From contig NZ_AQWS01000022.1 of assembly GCF_000375405.1 (NCBI RefSeq), positions 1-49,072 of the forward strand: DNA of 49,072 nucleotides. Direction: 5' to 3'. Origin of the DNA: Bacteroides propionicifaciens DSM 19291 = JCM 14649. GTDB taxonomy: Bacteria; Bacteroidota; Bacteroidia; Bacteroidales; Bacteroidaceae. Under the pieces are notes generated by a model, which was given only the letters and a program-made list of their open reading frames with translations, made no database searches and was not told where the DNA came from. A program made the position numbers and the translations under genes. Shown here in pieces: positions 16,485 through 24,784 of this stretch (the stretch's first letter is position 1; the number at the start of each line of letters is the position of its first letter).

Positions 16485-18074
16485 TTATAATCTCATTCCT
16501 AGAGTTAATAATATCTGACTTCTATTGGTGGTGAGTTTAGTAAAGTTCAACTCTGTATCGTCAAAGGGTCTAAAATCACTCTTGTACCAATCGAATTTAA
16601 AGCCTAAATCGGCATAAAACATCTTTCCTGCATAACCTAAACCCATAGTAAAGGTATTGCGGTCTTTATTATTAGCAAACTGGATGTCAGTTTGAGTAGA
16701 ATTAGTGGGAACATAATTGTATGCATTTTTATTAAATGCAGCTGTTTGATAATTGTAACCAGCTCTAAATGCAAACTCTGGTACTATGCGATACTCTAAA
16801 CCTAGACGTACTGTATGTACTGTCTTTAAGTCAGAAGCATTATTCTTATAGTCGACTATCGAACCACCTCCATCATCATATCTAAACTTCATAGATGAAA
16901 AGTCTTGCAGTTCATATTCTGCACCAATTGCTAGAAAATCTCCTATATTGTGTCCTAAACTAAAATTGAACTTCCAAGGCGTTTGTAAATCATAATTGAA
17001 CTGATAGTCATAACCATCCAAATTCAACTCATTGGGATTTACTGAACGTCTGTCAGCTAAAGTAGCCTCGTCATGTCCTGATAGAGAAATTTGAGTCTCT
17101 ACGAAGGAGTTTGTATATTGTTTCAGATTATAGAATATTGGGGTATGGATAGCTAGCCCAATTCGGAATGGCGACGATTCAATAGGCCTAAAGATAGCTC
17201 CAAACTTAAAATCCACTCCTGAACCATCGACTTCACGATTAGTTTCTAGCAAACCATATTGGTTATAACCATAATCCTCAAGATAATATGTATTTCTTCG
17301 ATAGTTTAAGTCGTAAGCTCCAATTGTCAATCCAAAAAAGAAACGATCAGAGACATTACCCGACACGTTAAAATCGTATTGGTCAATACCTCCACGGGCA
17401 CTTGATCGAAAATCCGAACTAGGTTGTGGTAGGTAGGATTGGAAACCACTTCCACCATCAACAGCTTGAATAAAACCACCTGCATAACCTAAAGCACCCA
17501 TCCAGCCGATATCGGTATATCTATAAACAGGTTCGTTATCATTAATAAGATCGGCAACATTGGGACCACTACCTCCATTGAACATATCAGCCGCCTGCTT
17601 TCCCATAAAATCAGATATAGAAATAACATGCCCATCAGCTGTTCTATTAACTAGTCCACCAACTTTCAAGTTCGAATTGAAATCTTTTGCACGGGTATAA
17701 TTAAAACCGAAGTTTAAATATTTTAAGCCTGAATATCCCATTTGGGTAGATATTACAAAACCTAGGTTTGGCATATTAAAACGGTTTTTATCTTGAGTGA
17801 ATTTATCTCCTAAATAATCACTTTTTATCTCCGTATTGGTATAGCCAAAGCCGATATTAAAATCATTGCTTCTGTATAGACCGATACCTGCAGGGTTTAC
17901 ACCCATAGTAGAGATGTCGGCTCCAAGAGCACCCATAGCTCCACCCATACCGACAAAGCGAGCCGTACCAGATAACTCTTTATTTGCAAAGAGCTCTGCA
18001 TCGTAGATTGACTGAGCTTTTAGATTCAAAAAGCTCATCAATACCAATCCTGCTGCAACTATATATTTTTTCAT
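16485..18074 (-). CDS. Outer-membrane protein of the OmpP1/FadL/TodX family
   Basis: 529 residues with signal peptide MKKYIVAAGLVLMSFLNLKAQ. The mature N terminus ELSGTARFVGMGGAMGALGADISTMGVNPAGIGLYR matches the FadL family pattern, in which this segment plugs the barrel and the following NPAG motif is conserved. The remainder is a strand-rich barrel ending ...SQILLTLGMRL. FadL proteins let hydrophobic compounds (fatty acids, hydrocarbons) cross the outer membrane; Bacteroidetes members have unknown ligands. It follows the low-complexity exported protein by 16 bp, so both are likely made from one transcript. Confidence 0.85.
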   Translation of the reverse strand: MKKYIVAAGLVLMSFLNLKAQSIYDAELFANKELSGTARFVGMGGAMGALGADISTMGVNPAGIGLYRSNDFNIGFGYTNTEIKSDYLGDKFTQDKNRFNMPNLGFVISTQMGYSGLKYLNFGFNYTRAKDFNSNLKVGGLVNRTADGHVISISDFMGKQAADMFNGGSGPNVADLINDNEPVYRYTDIGWMGALGYAGGFIQAVDGGSGFQSYLPQPSSDFRSSARGGIDQYDFNVSGNVSDRFFFGLTIGAYDLNYRRNTYYLEDYGYNQYGLLETNREVDGSGVDFKFGAIFRPIESSPFRIGLAIHTPIFYNLKQYTNSFVETQISLSGHDEATLADRRSVNPNELNLDGYDYQFNYDLQTPWKFNFSLGHNIGDFLAIGAEYELQDFSSMKFRYDDGGGSIVDYKNNASDLKTVHTVRLGLEYRIVPEFAFRAGYNYQTAAFNKNAYNYVPTNSTQTDIQFANNKDRNTFTMGLGYAGKMFYADLGFKFDWYKSDFRPFDDTELNFTKLTTNRSQILLTLGMRL

Positions 18075-18090
18075 ACTAATCTAAATTAAA

Positions 18091-19479
18091 TTATCGTCTA
18101 CGTGAAGAACCTCCAGATGAACTAGATCCACCGCTACTTCTCGAGCTACTACCGCCACCACTGCTATAAGAAGAGTTACTTCTACTAGAGCTGTTACTAT
18201 TAGTGTTAAAAGTGCTAGTGCTTCTAGATCTAGAAGAGTTTGACTCAACAGTTGATCTACTTGGAGCTCTTCTAGTTGAAGTGCTGTTCATTCCACTAGT
18301 AGATCTTTGATAAGTCGAACTCGAGCTACCAGCAGGACGGCTAGTGTTATTTCGTGTACTACTTGGACGTGTATATCGGAATGAAGAACCACTATTCACT
18401 CTTTCACGAGTATTGCTCGATGGTGTAGATGTACTACTGCTGTTATTAGTTGTTCTTAAATCATTGAAACGTCTTCTTGTTGTACTTGTTCCAGATGAAT
18501 TATTAGATTGACCTGGCCTTGCTGTACTTGTAGTTACACCGGGACGTTGAGTAGCCGAGTTACTTGAACTGACTCTTCGGCGACTAGAAGTGTTAGCTCT
18601 ATCGTATCTTGAACCAGAACTAGAACTACTGCTTGAGCTATATCCAGAGTCTCTTCTACCTGAAGAGCTTGAATCATATCTGCGATTATCACGGTATCCT
18701 CTTCGTCGAGATGAACCATAGTAGTATCCACCACCCCATCCATACGATGGGTAATAAGGATCGTACCATCCACCCCAATGTGAGTATCCACCCCAGCCGT
18801 AAGATGGGTAGCCCCAACCACCATAATAACCACCACCATATCCGTAACCAGGATAATAAGATGAGTACCAAGGATCGTAGTATCCACTATAGCCAAAACT
18901 CATTCCGAATCGACTACCACGGCCAAATTTCCATGAAGACCACATAACATTTGTTTGTCTTGGGAATACATAGGCATATCTATTGTCTACATAAACATTC
19001 CAATCCCAACTGTTAGCACCGTAAACCATATCATAATAGTACGGACTATTTACATCGATAGCATAACGTCTATCTCTTGTACTTATTATACGTTCAGCAT
19101 CTTGGTAGTCAGACATAGAGCCTTCGTAACCACGATTTAACCACTCCCCATCTTGAGTAGGTGGTATATATCCATATTCATCATCTCCAGCAATCAGCAC
19201 CTGACCACGACGATTATATTCATCTAATGCATCTCTAGATAGCTCACTTTCGTGAACTACTTTTGTTGAGCCTGCAGATGGGACATAAAAATGTCTCACT
19301 TGATCATCAGCAGTTTGAACTCTTGGCTTTTCAGGAGTTTCTTTTTGCTTCTTAGTTAATGTACTTTTCTCAGAATTTTCTTTATTTTTAGAAGAAGAAA
19401 AGAAATACATCTCATTTTGGGCATGAATACAAAACGGAACCCCTACCAGTATACCTATAAAAATTAATAGCTTTTTCAT
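18091..19479 (-). CDS. Exported low-complexity protein, Tyr/Gly/Trp-rich then Ser/Arg-rich
   Basis: 462 residues. Signal peptide MKKLLIFIGILVGVPFCIHA; a charged region (25-70); a more ordered part (about 70-185) with SELSRDALDEYNRRGQVLI and VNSPYYYDMVYGANSWDWNV; an aromatic/glycine segment at 191-256 made of repeats such as GYGYGGGYYGGWGYPSYGW; and a 206-residue tail (257-462) that is mostly Ser, Thr, Arg, Asn and Gly and ends SRRR. The tail is predicted disordered and strongly basic. I do not recognise a functional domain. Similar aromatic/Gly exported proteins occur in Bacteroidetes as hypotheticals. It is the first gene of an operon with the FadL-type barrel; an extracytoplasmic structural or adhesive role is conceivable but unproven. 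Gene composition (Ser codons AGT/TCA/TCT) creates long false frames on the other strand. Confidence 0.75.
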   Translation of the reverse strand: MKKLLIFIGILVGVPFCIHAQNEMYFFSSSKNKENSEKSTLTKKQKETPEKPRVQTADDQVRHFYVPSAGSTKVVHESELSRDALDEYNRRGQVLIAGDDEYGYIPPTQDGEWLNRGYEGSMSDYQDAERIISTRDRRYAIDVNSPYYYDMVYGANSWDWNVYVDNRYAYVFPRQTNVMWSSWKFGRGSRFGMSFGYSGYYDPWYSSYYPGYGYGGGYYGGWGYPSYGWGGYSHWGGWYDPYYPSYGWGGGYYYGSSRRRGYRDNRRYDSSSSGRRDSGYSSSSSSSSGSRYDRANTSSRRRVSSSNSATQRPGVTTSTARPGQSNNSSGTSTTRRRFNDLRTTNNSSSTSTPSSNTRERVNSGSSFRYTRPSSTRNNTSRPAGSSSSTYQRSTSGMNSTSTRRAPSRSTVESNSSRSRSTSTFNTNSNSSSRSNSSYSSGGGSSSRSSGGSSSSGGSSRRR

Positions 19480-19482
19480 ATA

Positions 19483-19488
19483 TCCTCC
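19483..19488 (-). promoter_or_regulatory. Strong Shine-Dalgarno before the low-complexity gene
   Basis: Minus strand GGAGGA lies 3 nt upstream of the ATG at 19479 (GGAGGATATATG). Such a near-perfect anti-16S match is unusual in this window, where most starts have only A-rich leaders. Confidence 0.55.
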
Positions 19489-19518
19489 GTTTGTTTAATC
19501 TTGTTATCTTAACGATAG

Positions 19519-19526
19519 CAAATATA
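19519..19526 (-). promoter_or_regulatory. -7 promoter box of the low-complexity / FadL operon
   Basis: Minus strand TATATTTG, 40 nt upstream of the ATG at 19479. Confidence 0.5.
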
Positions 19527-19720
19527 TATTTGTTTGAGTGTATATTATAAATATTATCCCCAAAGGGTTTTAGGGATTTCCCTATTTTCACAAAAGCCAC
19601 AGGCTTTAGGGAGGTTATTTCTTAGTTTGGAGCGACTTGGAACTATATTTCGAATAAATACGGCGTCCGTTTTATTGAAATATATCTCAATCGCTCAAGA
19701 AGAAATTATGATATAAAAAT
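19527..19720. other. Non-coding stretch with a long hairpin between divergent genes
   Basis: Between the promoters of the low-complexity operon and prmA. It contains a small hairpin (AAAGCC ACA GGCTTT, 19593-19607) and a 67-nt imperfect hairpin at 19630-19696 described separately. I see no credible gene; open frames here lack family features. Confidence 0.55.
19630..19696. repeat. Long imperfect hairpin upstream of prmA
   Basis: GAGCGA...TCGCTC form the outer stem; inside, TATATTTC(G)AATAAA pairs with TTTATTGAAATATA and ACGG with CCGT around a CGT tip. Bulges are few, so almost the whole 67 nt folds on itself. It shares the words GGAACTATATT with the hairpin near 424-434, suggesting a possible small repeat family. 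Confidence 0.5.
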
Positions 19721-19728
19721 TATCTTTG
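19721..19728 (+). promoter_or_regulatory. prmA -7 promoter box
   Basis: TATCTTTG. Transcription would start near 19735, inside a longer open frame starting at 19726, supporting the ATG at 19792. Confidence 0.55.
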
Positions 19729-19791
19729 TATATAATCAACAAACCAACACTACAATTGGTAGTGCTAGGACATACATTCAATTATTATACA

Positions 19792-20637
19792 ATGAGATAC
19801 TACGAATTCATATTCAAATACGCCCCAAAGACTGATATTATAGACGATGTATTGATGGCCATTCTAGGTGAAGTAGGTTTTGATAGCTTCTTACCCGAAG
19901 AAAAACCACTTAAAGCCTATATTCCTGTTGATCTTTTTGATGAAACGACACTCAAAGAAGCCTTAGCTAATTTCCCTATTGAGATCGACAAAATAGAATA
20001 TAGCTATACTGAGGCTGAAGATAAAGATTGGAACGAAGAGTGGGAAAAGAACTTTTTCCAACCCATCATTATCGACGACCTCTGTGCCATCCATAGCACT
20101 TTCCACCAAGGCATCCCAAAGGTTAAGTATGATATTATCATTAACCCCCAAATGGCTTTTGGAACAGGACATCACGAAACAACCAGCCTAATCATCAACG
20201 AGCTGCTAAACATGGAGCTAAAAGATAAAGCTGTACTCGATATGGGTTGTGGAACCTCTATACTAGCAATTCTGGCACATAAGCGAGGTGCTAATCCCAT
20301 TACTGCCATTGATATAGACACATGGTGCGTTGAGAACTCGAAAGACAACTGCCTACTCAACAATATAGACAACATTGATATCCACCATGGAGATGCTGAC
20401 CTATTGAGTAAACTAGACCTTAATTATGATTTAGTGATTGCTAATATCAATAGAAATATTTTGCTTGCCGATATGGAGTCGTATGTAAAAAGACTAAATG
20501 TTGGAGGAAAACTATTGATGAGTGGATTCTATACCGAAGACATTGCCATTCTGCAAGAAAAAGCAGAAAGTTTAGGACTCAAGTTTGTTGGTACTAACTC
20601 TCGCAACAATTGGGCATGCCTAGCCGTTACAAGATAA
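19792..20637 (+). CDS. prmA: Ribosomal protein L11 methyltransferase
   Basis: 281 residues starting MRYYEFIFKYAP. An N-terminal recognition domain (about 1-100, ending with DWNEEWEKNFFQPIII) binds L11; the C-terminal class I methyltransferase has the SAM motif VLDMGCGTSILAILAHKRGA (about 150), the acidic residue in AIDIDTWCVENSKDN, and LVIANINRNIL in place of the NPPY-type motif, all as in PrmA. The conserved NPQMAFGTGHHETT just before the SAM motif is diagnostic. It trimethylates L11 using S-adenosylmethionine. Monocistronic; convergent with the lysozyme gene. A longer reading from 19726 is rejected because it starts within the promoter. Confidence 0.93.
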   Translation: MRYYEFIFKYAPKTDIIDDVLMAILGEVGFDSFLPEEKPLKAYIPVDLFDETTLKEALANFPIEIDKIEYSYTEAEDKDWNEEWEKNFFQPIIIDDLCAIHSTFHQGIPKVKYDIIINPQMAFGTGHHETTSLIINELLNMELKDKAVLDMGCGTSILAILAHKRGANPITAIDIDTWCVENSKDNCLLNNIDNIDIHHGDADLLSKLDLNYDLVIANINRNILLADMESYVKRLNVGGKLLMSGFYTEDIAILQEKAESLGLKFVGTNSRNNWACLAVTR

Positions 20638-20660
20638 TTTTATAAATCAAATGAATCTAA

Positions 20661-20689
20661 AGCTTAAGGCAATCGCATTGCCTTAAGCT
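20661..20689. terminator. Hairpin shared by prmA and the lysozyme gene ends
   Basis: AGCTTAAGGCAA (20661-20672) and TTGCCTTAAGCT (20678-20689) are exact complements with loop TCGCA. The stem includes the stop codon of the lysozyme gene (20664-20666); on the minus strand it is followed by TTTAGATT. Probably a terminator for the lysozyme gene and perhaps for prmA. Confidence 0.6.
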
Positions 20690-21572
20690 CTTCAAGAGAA
20701 CCATTAAAGACATTTAAGTCGACCTCTTTATCGATGCCAGGTACTAACCCCACATCGGAATGTTGCCAAAACTGCCATGACCCTGTATATTTAACAGCAC
20801 TAACATAGTAGTGAGCAATCCAAAAGGGATAGGTATTAAATATAGAATCATTGAGGTACTTATTCTTAAACTTATAAGAAGTGTAGATAATTGGTTTCTG
20901 CTTATAATGGCGCTCTACGATACTGAGCCACAAAGCAACACTATCCTTAAAGGCTTCTTTTGAGGATTTACCAATCACTTCAACATCAAGCACAGGCGGA
21001 AGATCTCCCGATTTTAGTCTGACAGTATTGATAAAGAATTTAGCTTGCTTTTTAGCACTGGTTCTTGGTGAAAAGAAATGATATACTCCAGATATAAAAC
21101 CATACTTACGAGAATTTCGAAGATTATCATCAAAGGTAACGTCTTTGAAATCGCCACCTTCCGTTCCTTTCATAAAAACAAAATTAAGAGGAGCTTTCGC
21201 TGCTTGATGCGTATAGAGCGTATCCCAATTAATCTTACCCTGATATCGCGAAACATCAATGCCATGAACAGTATAACCATAAGGCATGCATACATCATAA
21301 CTTTTTAGGCCATAACAAGGCATCCATCGGTAAGCATATGGACGAACATAAAACAGATAAAAAAGTATGCACACAACAACAGTGATAAGCAAAGCTATAA
21401 GATTGCGAACAGCTTTGGTTAGCACAAAAGATTTACTTGAAGTCTTTTTGGAAGACCTCTTTGGGATAGGTTTTGTTTTTTGGGATACTGCCTTAGCAGT
21501 AGTTTTACGCTGACTCACTTTCTTGAGTACTGGTTTTGCTTTTGCAGTAGAGGGGGATTTCTTATTTACCAT
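20664..21572 (-). CDS. GH25 family lysozyme (N-acetylmuramidase), membrane-anchored
   Basis: 302 residues. A Lys/Ser/Thr-rich basic cytoplasmic start (1-50), one transmembrane helix (about 57-76, AVRNLIALLITVVVCILFYL), and a GH25 catalytic domain from about 103: GIDVSRYQGKINWDTL (first catalytic Asp region), FVFMKGTEGGDFKD, FFINTVRLKSGDLPPVLDVEV (Asp and Glu of the active site), PIIYTSYKFKNKYL and PFWIAHYYVS, ending with a WQFWQHSD-type motif. It hydrolyses the beta-1,4 bond between MurNAc and GlcNAc; the anchor places it on the periplasmic face of the inner membrane, suggesting cell-wall remodelling rather than phage lysis. Confidence 0.88.
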   Translation of the reverse strand: MVNKKSPSTAKAKPVLKKVSQRKTTAKAVSQKTKPIPKRSSKKTSSKSFVLTKAVRNLIALLITVVVCILFYLFYVRPYAYRWMPCYGLKSYDVCMPYGYTVHGIDVSRYQGKINWDTLYTHQAAKAPLNFVFMKGTEGGDFKDVTFDDNLRNSRKYGFISGVYHFFSPRTSAKKQAKFFINTVRLKSGDLPPVLDVEVIGKSSKEAFKDSVALWLSIVERHYKQKPIIYTSYKFKNKYLNDSIFNTYPFWIAHYYVSAVKYTGSWQFWQHSDVGLVPGIDKEVDLNVFNGSLEELKAMRLP

Positions 21573-21585
21573 GTAAACAATAAAT

Positions 21586-21631
21586 AGCCGATAACTAAAC
21601 AGCTATGAATACATAGTTTTAGTTATCGGCT
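21586..21631 (-). terminator. Terminator of the PPi-PFK gene
   Basis: AGCCGATAACTAAAC pairs with GTTTTAGTTATCGGCT, with one extra base in the right arm; about 22 nt after the stop of the phosphofructokinase on the minus strand. The following bases (ATTTATTGTTT) are T-rich. Confidence 0.75.
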
Positions 21632-21653
21632 TAATATATAAATGGTTTAGAAC

Positions 21654-23297
21654 TTATTTTCCTTGTTCTAATACCAATGTTTTTGTAGGTTGATCGCAAA
21701 CTTGAGTTGGACCAAAGTATTGGATAGGACCTGGATATACGTAGCAAGTGTTAAGAGCCCAGTCTTCACGGTTAGCTGCAAATGTTTTAAATGGAGCACC
21801 ATCTAATTCAACAAGCGCTTTTTGGATAACTGGTTTCATCATACCGTGACGACGTTCCATGTTCATCAACATAGTAATTGGCACACCTCCAGCAATCCAC
21901 TCTGCAGCAGGAGCTGTAGTGTTACGTACAGAAGACATGTAACCTGTTTTGCCATTAGCGATAAGAGCAGAAGCTGTATATCCTAAAGCATAGCAGTAGT
22001 CAGCATCAAAGTTTGAAGGAGCTGCACAACGACCTTCGTAACCGAAGAAGTGGTGTTGGCGAGAGAATTTACCATTGTATTTACCCTCTGCTCTCCAAGC
22101 TTCTAGTTTATCAGCTACCATCTCAGAAAGAAGCTTTTCTGTTTCGATAAGTGATACCTGAACGTTACCGTGTGGGTCACGATCAAGAGTAAGTTGACGA
22201 GCTACACCTGCTGGCAAGCTAGCAAAGATAGCTGCATTTTCTTTTGAAAGATTAGCAGTTACATAAGCTCTCTCTTCTTCAACATCAAGAGTAGCAAATT
22301 TGTCATCGTGAGCTAGGAAGTCGTTAAGCTCAGCAATAAGTTTCTTCATTGCAGGAATGAACTCAATAAGACCTTCTGGGATAAGTACTGTACCGTAGTT
22401 GTCACCTTTTGCTGCACGTTTAGCAACGATCCCAGCAATGTATGTAACGATATCATCAAGAGATTGACCTTTTTGCTCAACTTCTTCTGAAATGATACAA
22501 ACGTTTGGTTGAGTTTGTAGAGCACACTCAAGCGCAATATGAGAAGCAGAACGTCCCATTAGCTTGATGAAGTGCCAGTATTTTTGAGCTGAGTTACAAT
22601 CTCTTTGAATATTACCAATAACTTCAGAATATACTTTACAAGCTGTATCGAAACCAAAAGAAGCTTCAATCATCTCGTTTTTCAAGTCACCATCAATTGT
22701 CTTAGGACAACCTACAACTTGTACACCTGCACCTTTTGCTGCATAATATTCAGCAAGAACACAAGCGTTAGTGTTTGAGTCGTCACCACCAATCATTACA
22801 AGAGCTTTAATACCAAGTTCTTTAAGGATTTCTAGACCCTTGTCGAATTGATCTTCGTGCTCAAGTTTAGTTCTACCCGAACCAATGATATCAAAACCAC
22901 CAGTATTACGGTATTCATTAATAATATCTGCAGTTAGTTCTTTGTAGTTATGATCTACAAGTCCACCAGGACCTAAGATAAAACCATAAACTTTGCTATC
23001 AGGATTAAGCTTTTTAACACCATCGAAAATACCACTAATCACATTGTGACCACCTGGAGCTTGACCTCCAGAAAGAATTACACCTACATTAATTGCAGGG
23101 AAGTGAGGTATCTCACTTGATTCTTCTAGCTTAAGAATAGGCATTCCATAAGTGTGTGGGAATAAACCTTCAATCTCTTTTTGATCAGCTACAGACTGAG
23201 TCTTTTCACCCTCAACCACTTTAACAAAACCCTTTAAAGCTTTCGGAAGCTTAGGCTGATATTCAGCTCTAGCTATTTGTAATGCACTTTTAGTCAT
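21654..23297 (-). CDS. pfp: Diphosphate--fructose-6-phosphate 1-phosphotransferase (PPi-PFK)
   Basis: 547 residues, the long PPi-dependent phosphofructokinase clade. It reversibly phosphorylates fructose 6-phosphate with pyrophosphate. Signatures: [18 protein letters not shown] (PPi/phosphate loop, about 72-89), [12 protein letters not shown] in which the second Asp of GGDD is the residue associated with PPi rather than ATP use, [12 protein letters not shown] with the catalytic TIDGD, and [16 protein letters not shown]. Length of about 550 residues matches plant-beta-like bacterial enzymes. Monocistronic with its own terminator. Start [20 protein letters not shown] is the only good one. Confidence 0.94.
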   Translation of the reverse strand: MTKSALQIARAEYQPKLPKALKGFVKVVEGEKTQSVADQKEIEGLFPHTYGMPILKLEESSEIPHFPAINVGVILSGGQAPGGHNVISGIFDGVKKLNPDSKVYGFILGPGGLVDHNYKELTADIINEYRNTGGFDIIGSGRTKLEHEDQFDKGLEILKELGIKALVMIGGDDSNTNACVLAEYYAAKGAGVQVVGCPKTIDGDLKNEMIEASFGFDTACKVYSEVIGNIQRDCNSAQKYWHFIKLMGRSASHIALECALQTQPNVCIISEEVEQKGQSLDDIVTYIAGIVAKRAAKGDNYGTVLIPEGLIEFIPAMKKLIAELNDFLAHDDKFATLDVEEERAYVTANLSKENAAIFASLPAGVARQLTLDRDPHGNVQVSLIETEKLLSEMVADKLEAWRAEGKYNGKFSRQHHFFGYEGRCAAPSNFDADYCYALGYTASALIANGKTGYMSSVRNTTAPAAEWIAGGVPITMLMNMERRHGMMKPVIQKALVELDGAPFKTFAANREDWALNTCYVYPGPIQYFGPTQVCDQPTKTLVLEQGK

Positions 23298-23380
23298 TCT
23301 AAATTCTTTGTATTAAATTGGAGTTAGTAAATTCATCTATTTGATAACAAAAATCGCTATTTTTTATCGAAATAAAAAGT

Positions 23381-24784
23381 TTAATCAGGAATTTTAGTTT
23401 GAGATGTTAAATTCCAACCTCCTCCTAGCGATTTATACAATTGAATGACTGCTAGTAGCTCATCACGTATCGCGTTGTTTAAACCTATCTGTGCGTCTAG
23501 GTATCCACGTTGGGCATCTAGCACATCCAAATAACCAATCGAACCGTTGATATATTGTAGATGAGCAAACTCAACATACTTCTGAGCTGCACGCTCCAAG
23601 TGGGCTTTAAGCTTATGTACCTCACGCAGTTTATCGTAATCAAGAATTGCATTTTGAGTCTCCATAAAGGCGTTTAATACGGTCTTCTCATAATCGTATA
23701 AAGATTGTTCGAAGGCCGCTTTTTTGGCTTTCCATGCAGCTCTATTCTTACCCATATTGAACAATGGACCAGCAAGTGCACCTTCAATTAGACTATAAGG
23801 AGCTCTTAGAAATGATGAAAGACCCGACTTATTAGCACCAAATTCGGCTGTCAAACTCAAACTCGGGAACATACTAGTATAGGCTACTCCTACTTTAGCA
23901 TGAGCTGCAATTAAACTTTGCTCTGCTTGACGAATATCAGGGCGACGTTGTAGCAGTTGGGAAGGTAATCCATAAGGAAGATCGTCCATATTAAATAAAG
24001 AGCTCAGTGTCTCCGTACGACGAATTTCCTTAGGGAAAGAACCAATCAAAAAGGCAAGTTCATTCTCTTTAATCTTGATTGCCAACTCCTGCTCAGGAAT
24101 CATAGTAGCCGTACGAGCCATCTCAACCTGTGCTTGTTGATAAGGAATCTCCGAAGTTAATCCACCTTCAAATCGAATACGAGCCAAACGAATATTTGCT
24201 TTTCTATCTTCCAAAGTTTGTGAGAGAATATGCATCTCAGCATCTAACGCAATCAATTCATAATAAGAGGATGCTACCTCTGAGATTATAGTGAGTTGCA
24301 AGGCTCGTTGAGCCTCTAGGGTTGAAAGAAATTCGGCAATACCTGATTCTCTTGACCAACGAAGTTTCCCCCAAAGATCCAGCTCCCACGATAATTCCGC
24401 ATAAGCTTTATAAGTCTCCTTGGATGTTCGTTTTCCGTCATCTTTTTGAGACTTAGTTTCAGCAGATATATCCAGATTAAACTGTGGCAATAGGTTTGCT
24501 GTGTTAATTCGTTTAAGCGCAGCAAACTCTTTTACACGAGCAGCAGCGATTAAAACGTCTTTATTATAAGTTAAAGCTTGATCAATAAGTGCAACCAGTT
24601 GGGGGTCAGTATACACTTGCCACCACTCAAAATCAGCCAAACTCAGGCTATCTTTCTTAAAGTACAAGCTGTCGGGTAGAGCCATCTCTGGTCGACTATA
24701 GGAACGACCTACCTTGCAAGATGAAAGTAAGAAGCCCATACATAGCACCCCAACTAAACAGTATATATATCTATATTTTTTCAT
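23381..24784 (-). CDS. RND efflux outer-membrane factor, NodT/OprM family lipoprotein
   Basis: 467 residues. Lipoprotein signal with lipobox LLSSC (Cys near residue 23), then two outer-membrane efflux repeats: MALPDSLYFKKDSLSLADFEWWQVYTDPQL near the start is typical of NodT-family channels, YAELSWELDLWGKLRWSRE in the first repeat, and LLQRRPDIRQAEQSLIAAHAKVGVAYTSMFPSLSL and LDVLDAQRGYLDAQIGLN in the second. It forms a trimeric channel completing the tripartite pump. Its ATG overlaps the RND gene stop by 4 bp (ATGA, 24781-24784). Third and last gene of the operon. Confidence 0.93.
   Translation of the reverse strand: MKKYRYIYCLVGVLCMGFLLSSCKVGRSYSRPEMALPDSLYFKKDSLSLADFEWWQVYTDPQLVALIDQALTYNKDVLIAAARVKEFAALKRINTANLLPQFNLDISAETKSQKDDGKRTSKETYKAYAELSWELDLWGKLRWSRESGIAEFLSTLEAQRALQLTIISEVASSYYELIALDAEMHILSQTLEDRKANIRLARIRFEGGLTSEIPYQQAQVEMARTATMIPEQELAIKIKENELAFLIGSFPKEIRRTETLSSLFNMDDLPYGLPSQLLQRRPDIRQAEQSLIAAHAKVGVAYTSMFPSLSLTAEFGANKSGLSSFLRAPYSLIEGALAGPLFNMGKNRAAWKAKKAAFEQSLYDYEKTVLNAFMETQNAILDYDKLREVHKLKAHLERAAQKYVEFAHLQYINGSIGYLDVLDAQRGYLDAQIGLNNAIRDELLAVIQLYKSLGGGWNLTSQTKIPD

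Noticed and set aside
18091-18909. Repetitive DNA resembling a tandem-repeat or CRISPR-like array
   Set aside because: Repeats are irregular codon-level low complexity without constant repeat and spacer lengths; no cas genes.
18534-18947. Several overlapping long reading frames on both strands within the low-complexity gene
   Set aside because: They are by-products of the repetitive Tyr/Gly and Ser/Arg codons; the frame with signal peptide, promoter and Shine-Dalgarno is the real one.
19534-19716. 60-codon frame upstream of prmA
   Set aside because: It spans the long foldback and has no family features, promoter or conserved start.
23298-23380. Terminator after the outer-membrane efflux gene
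   Set aside because: Only short direct and inverted AT-rich words; no stable stem with T tract seen.
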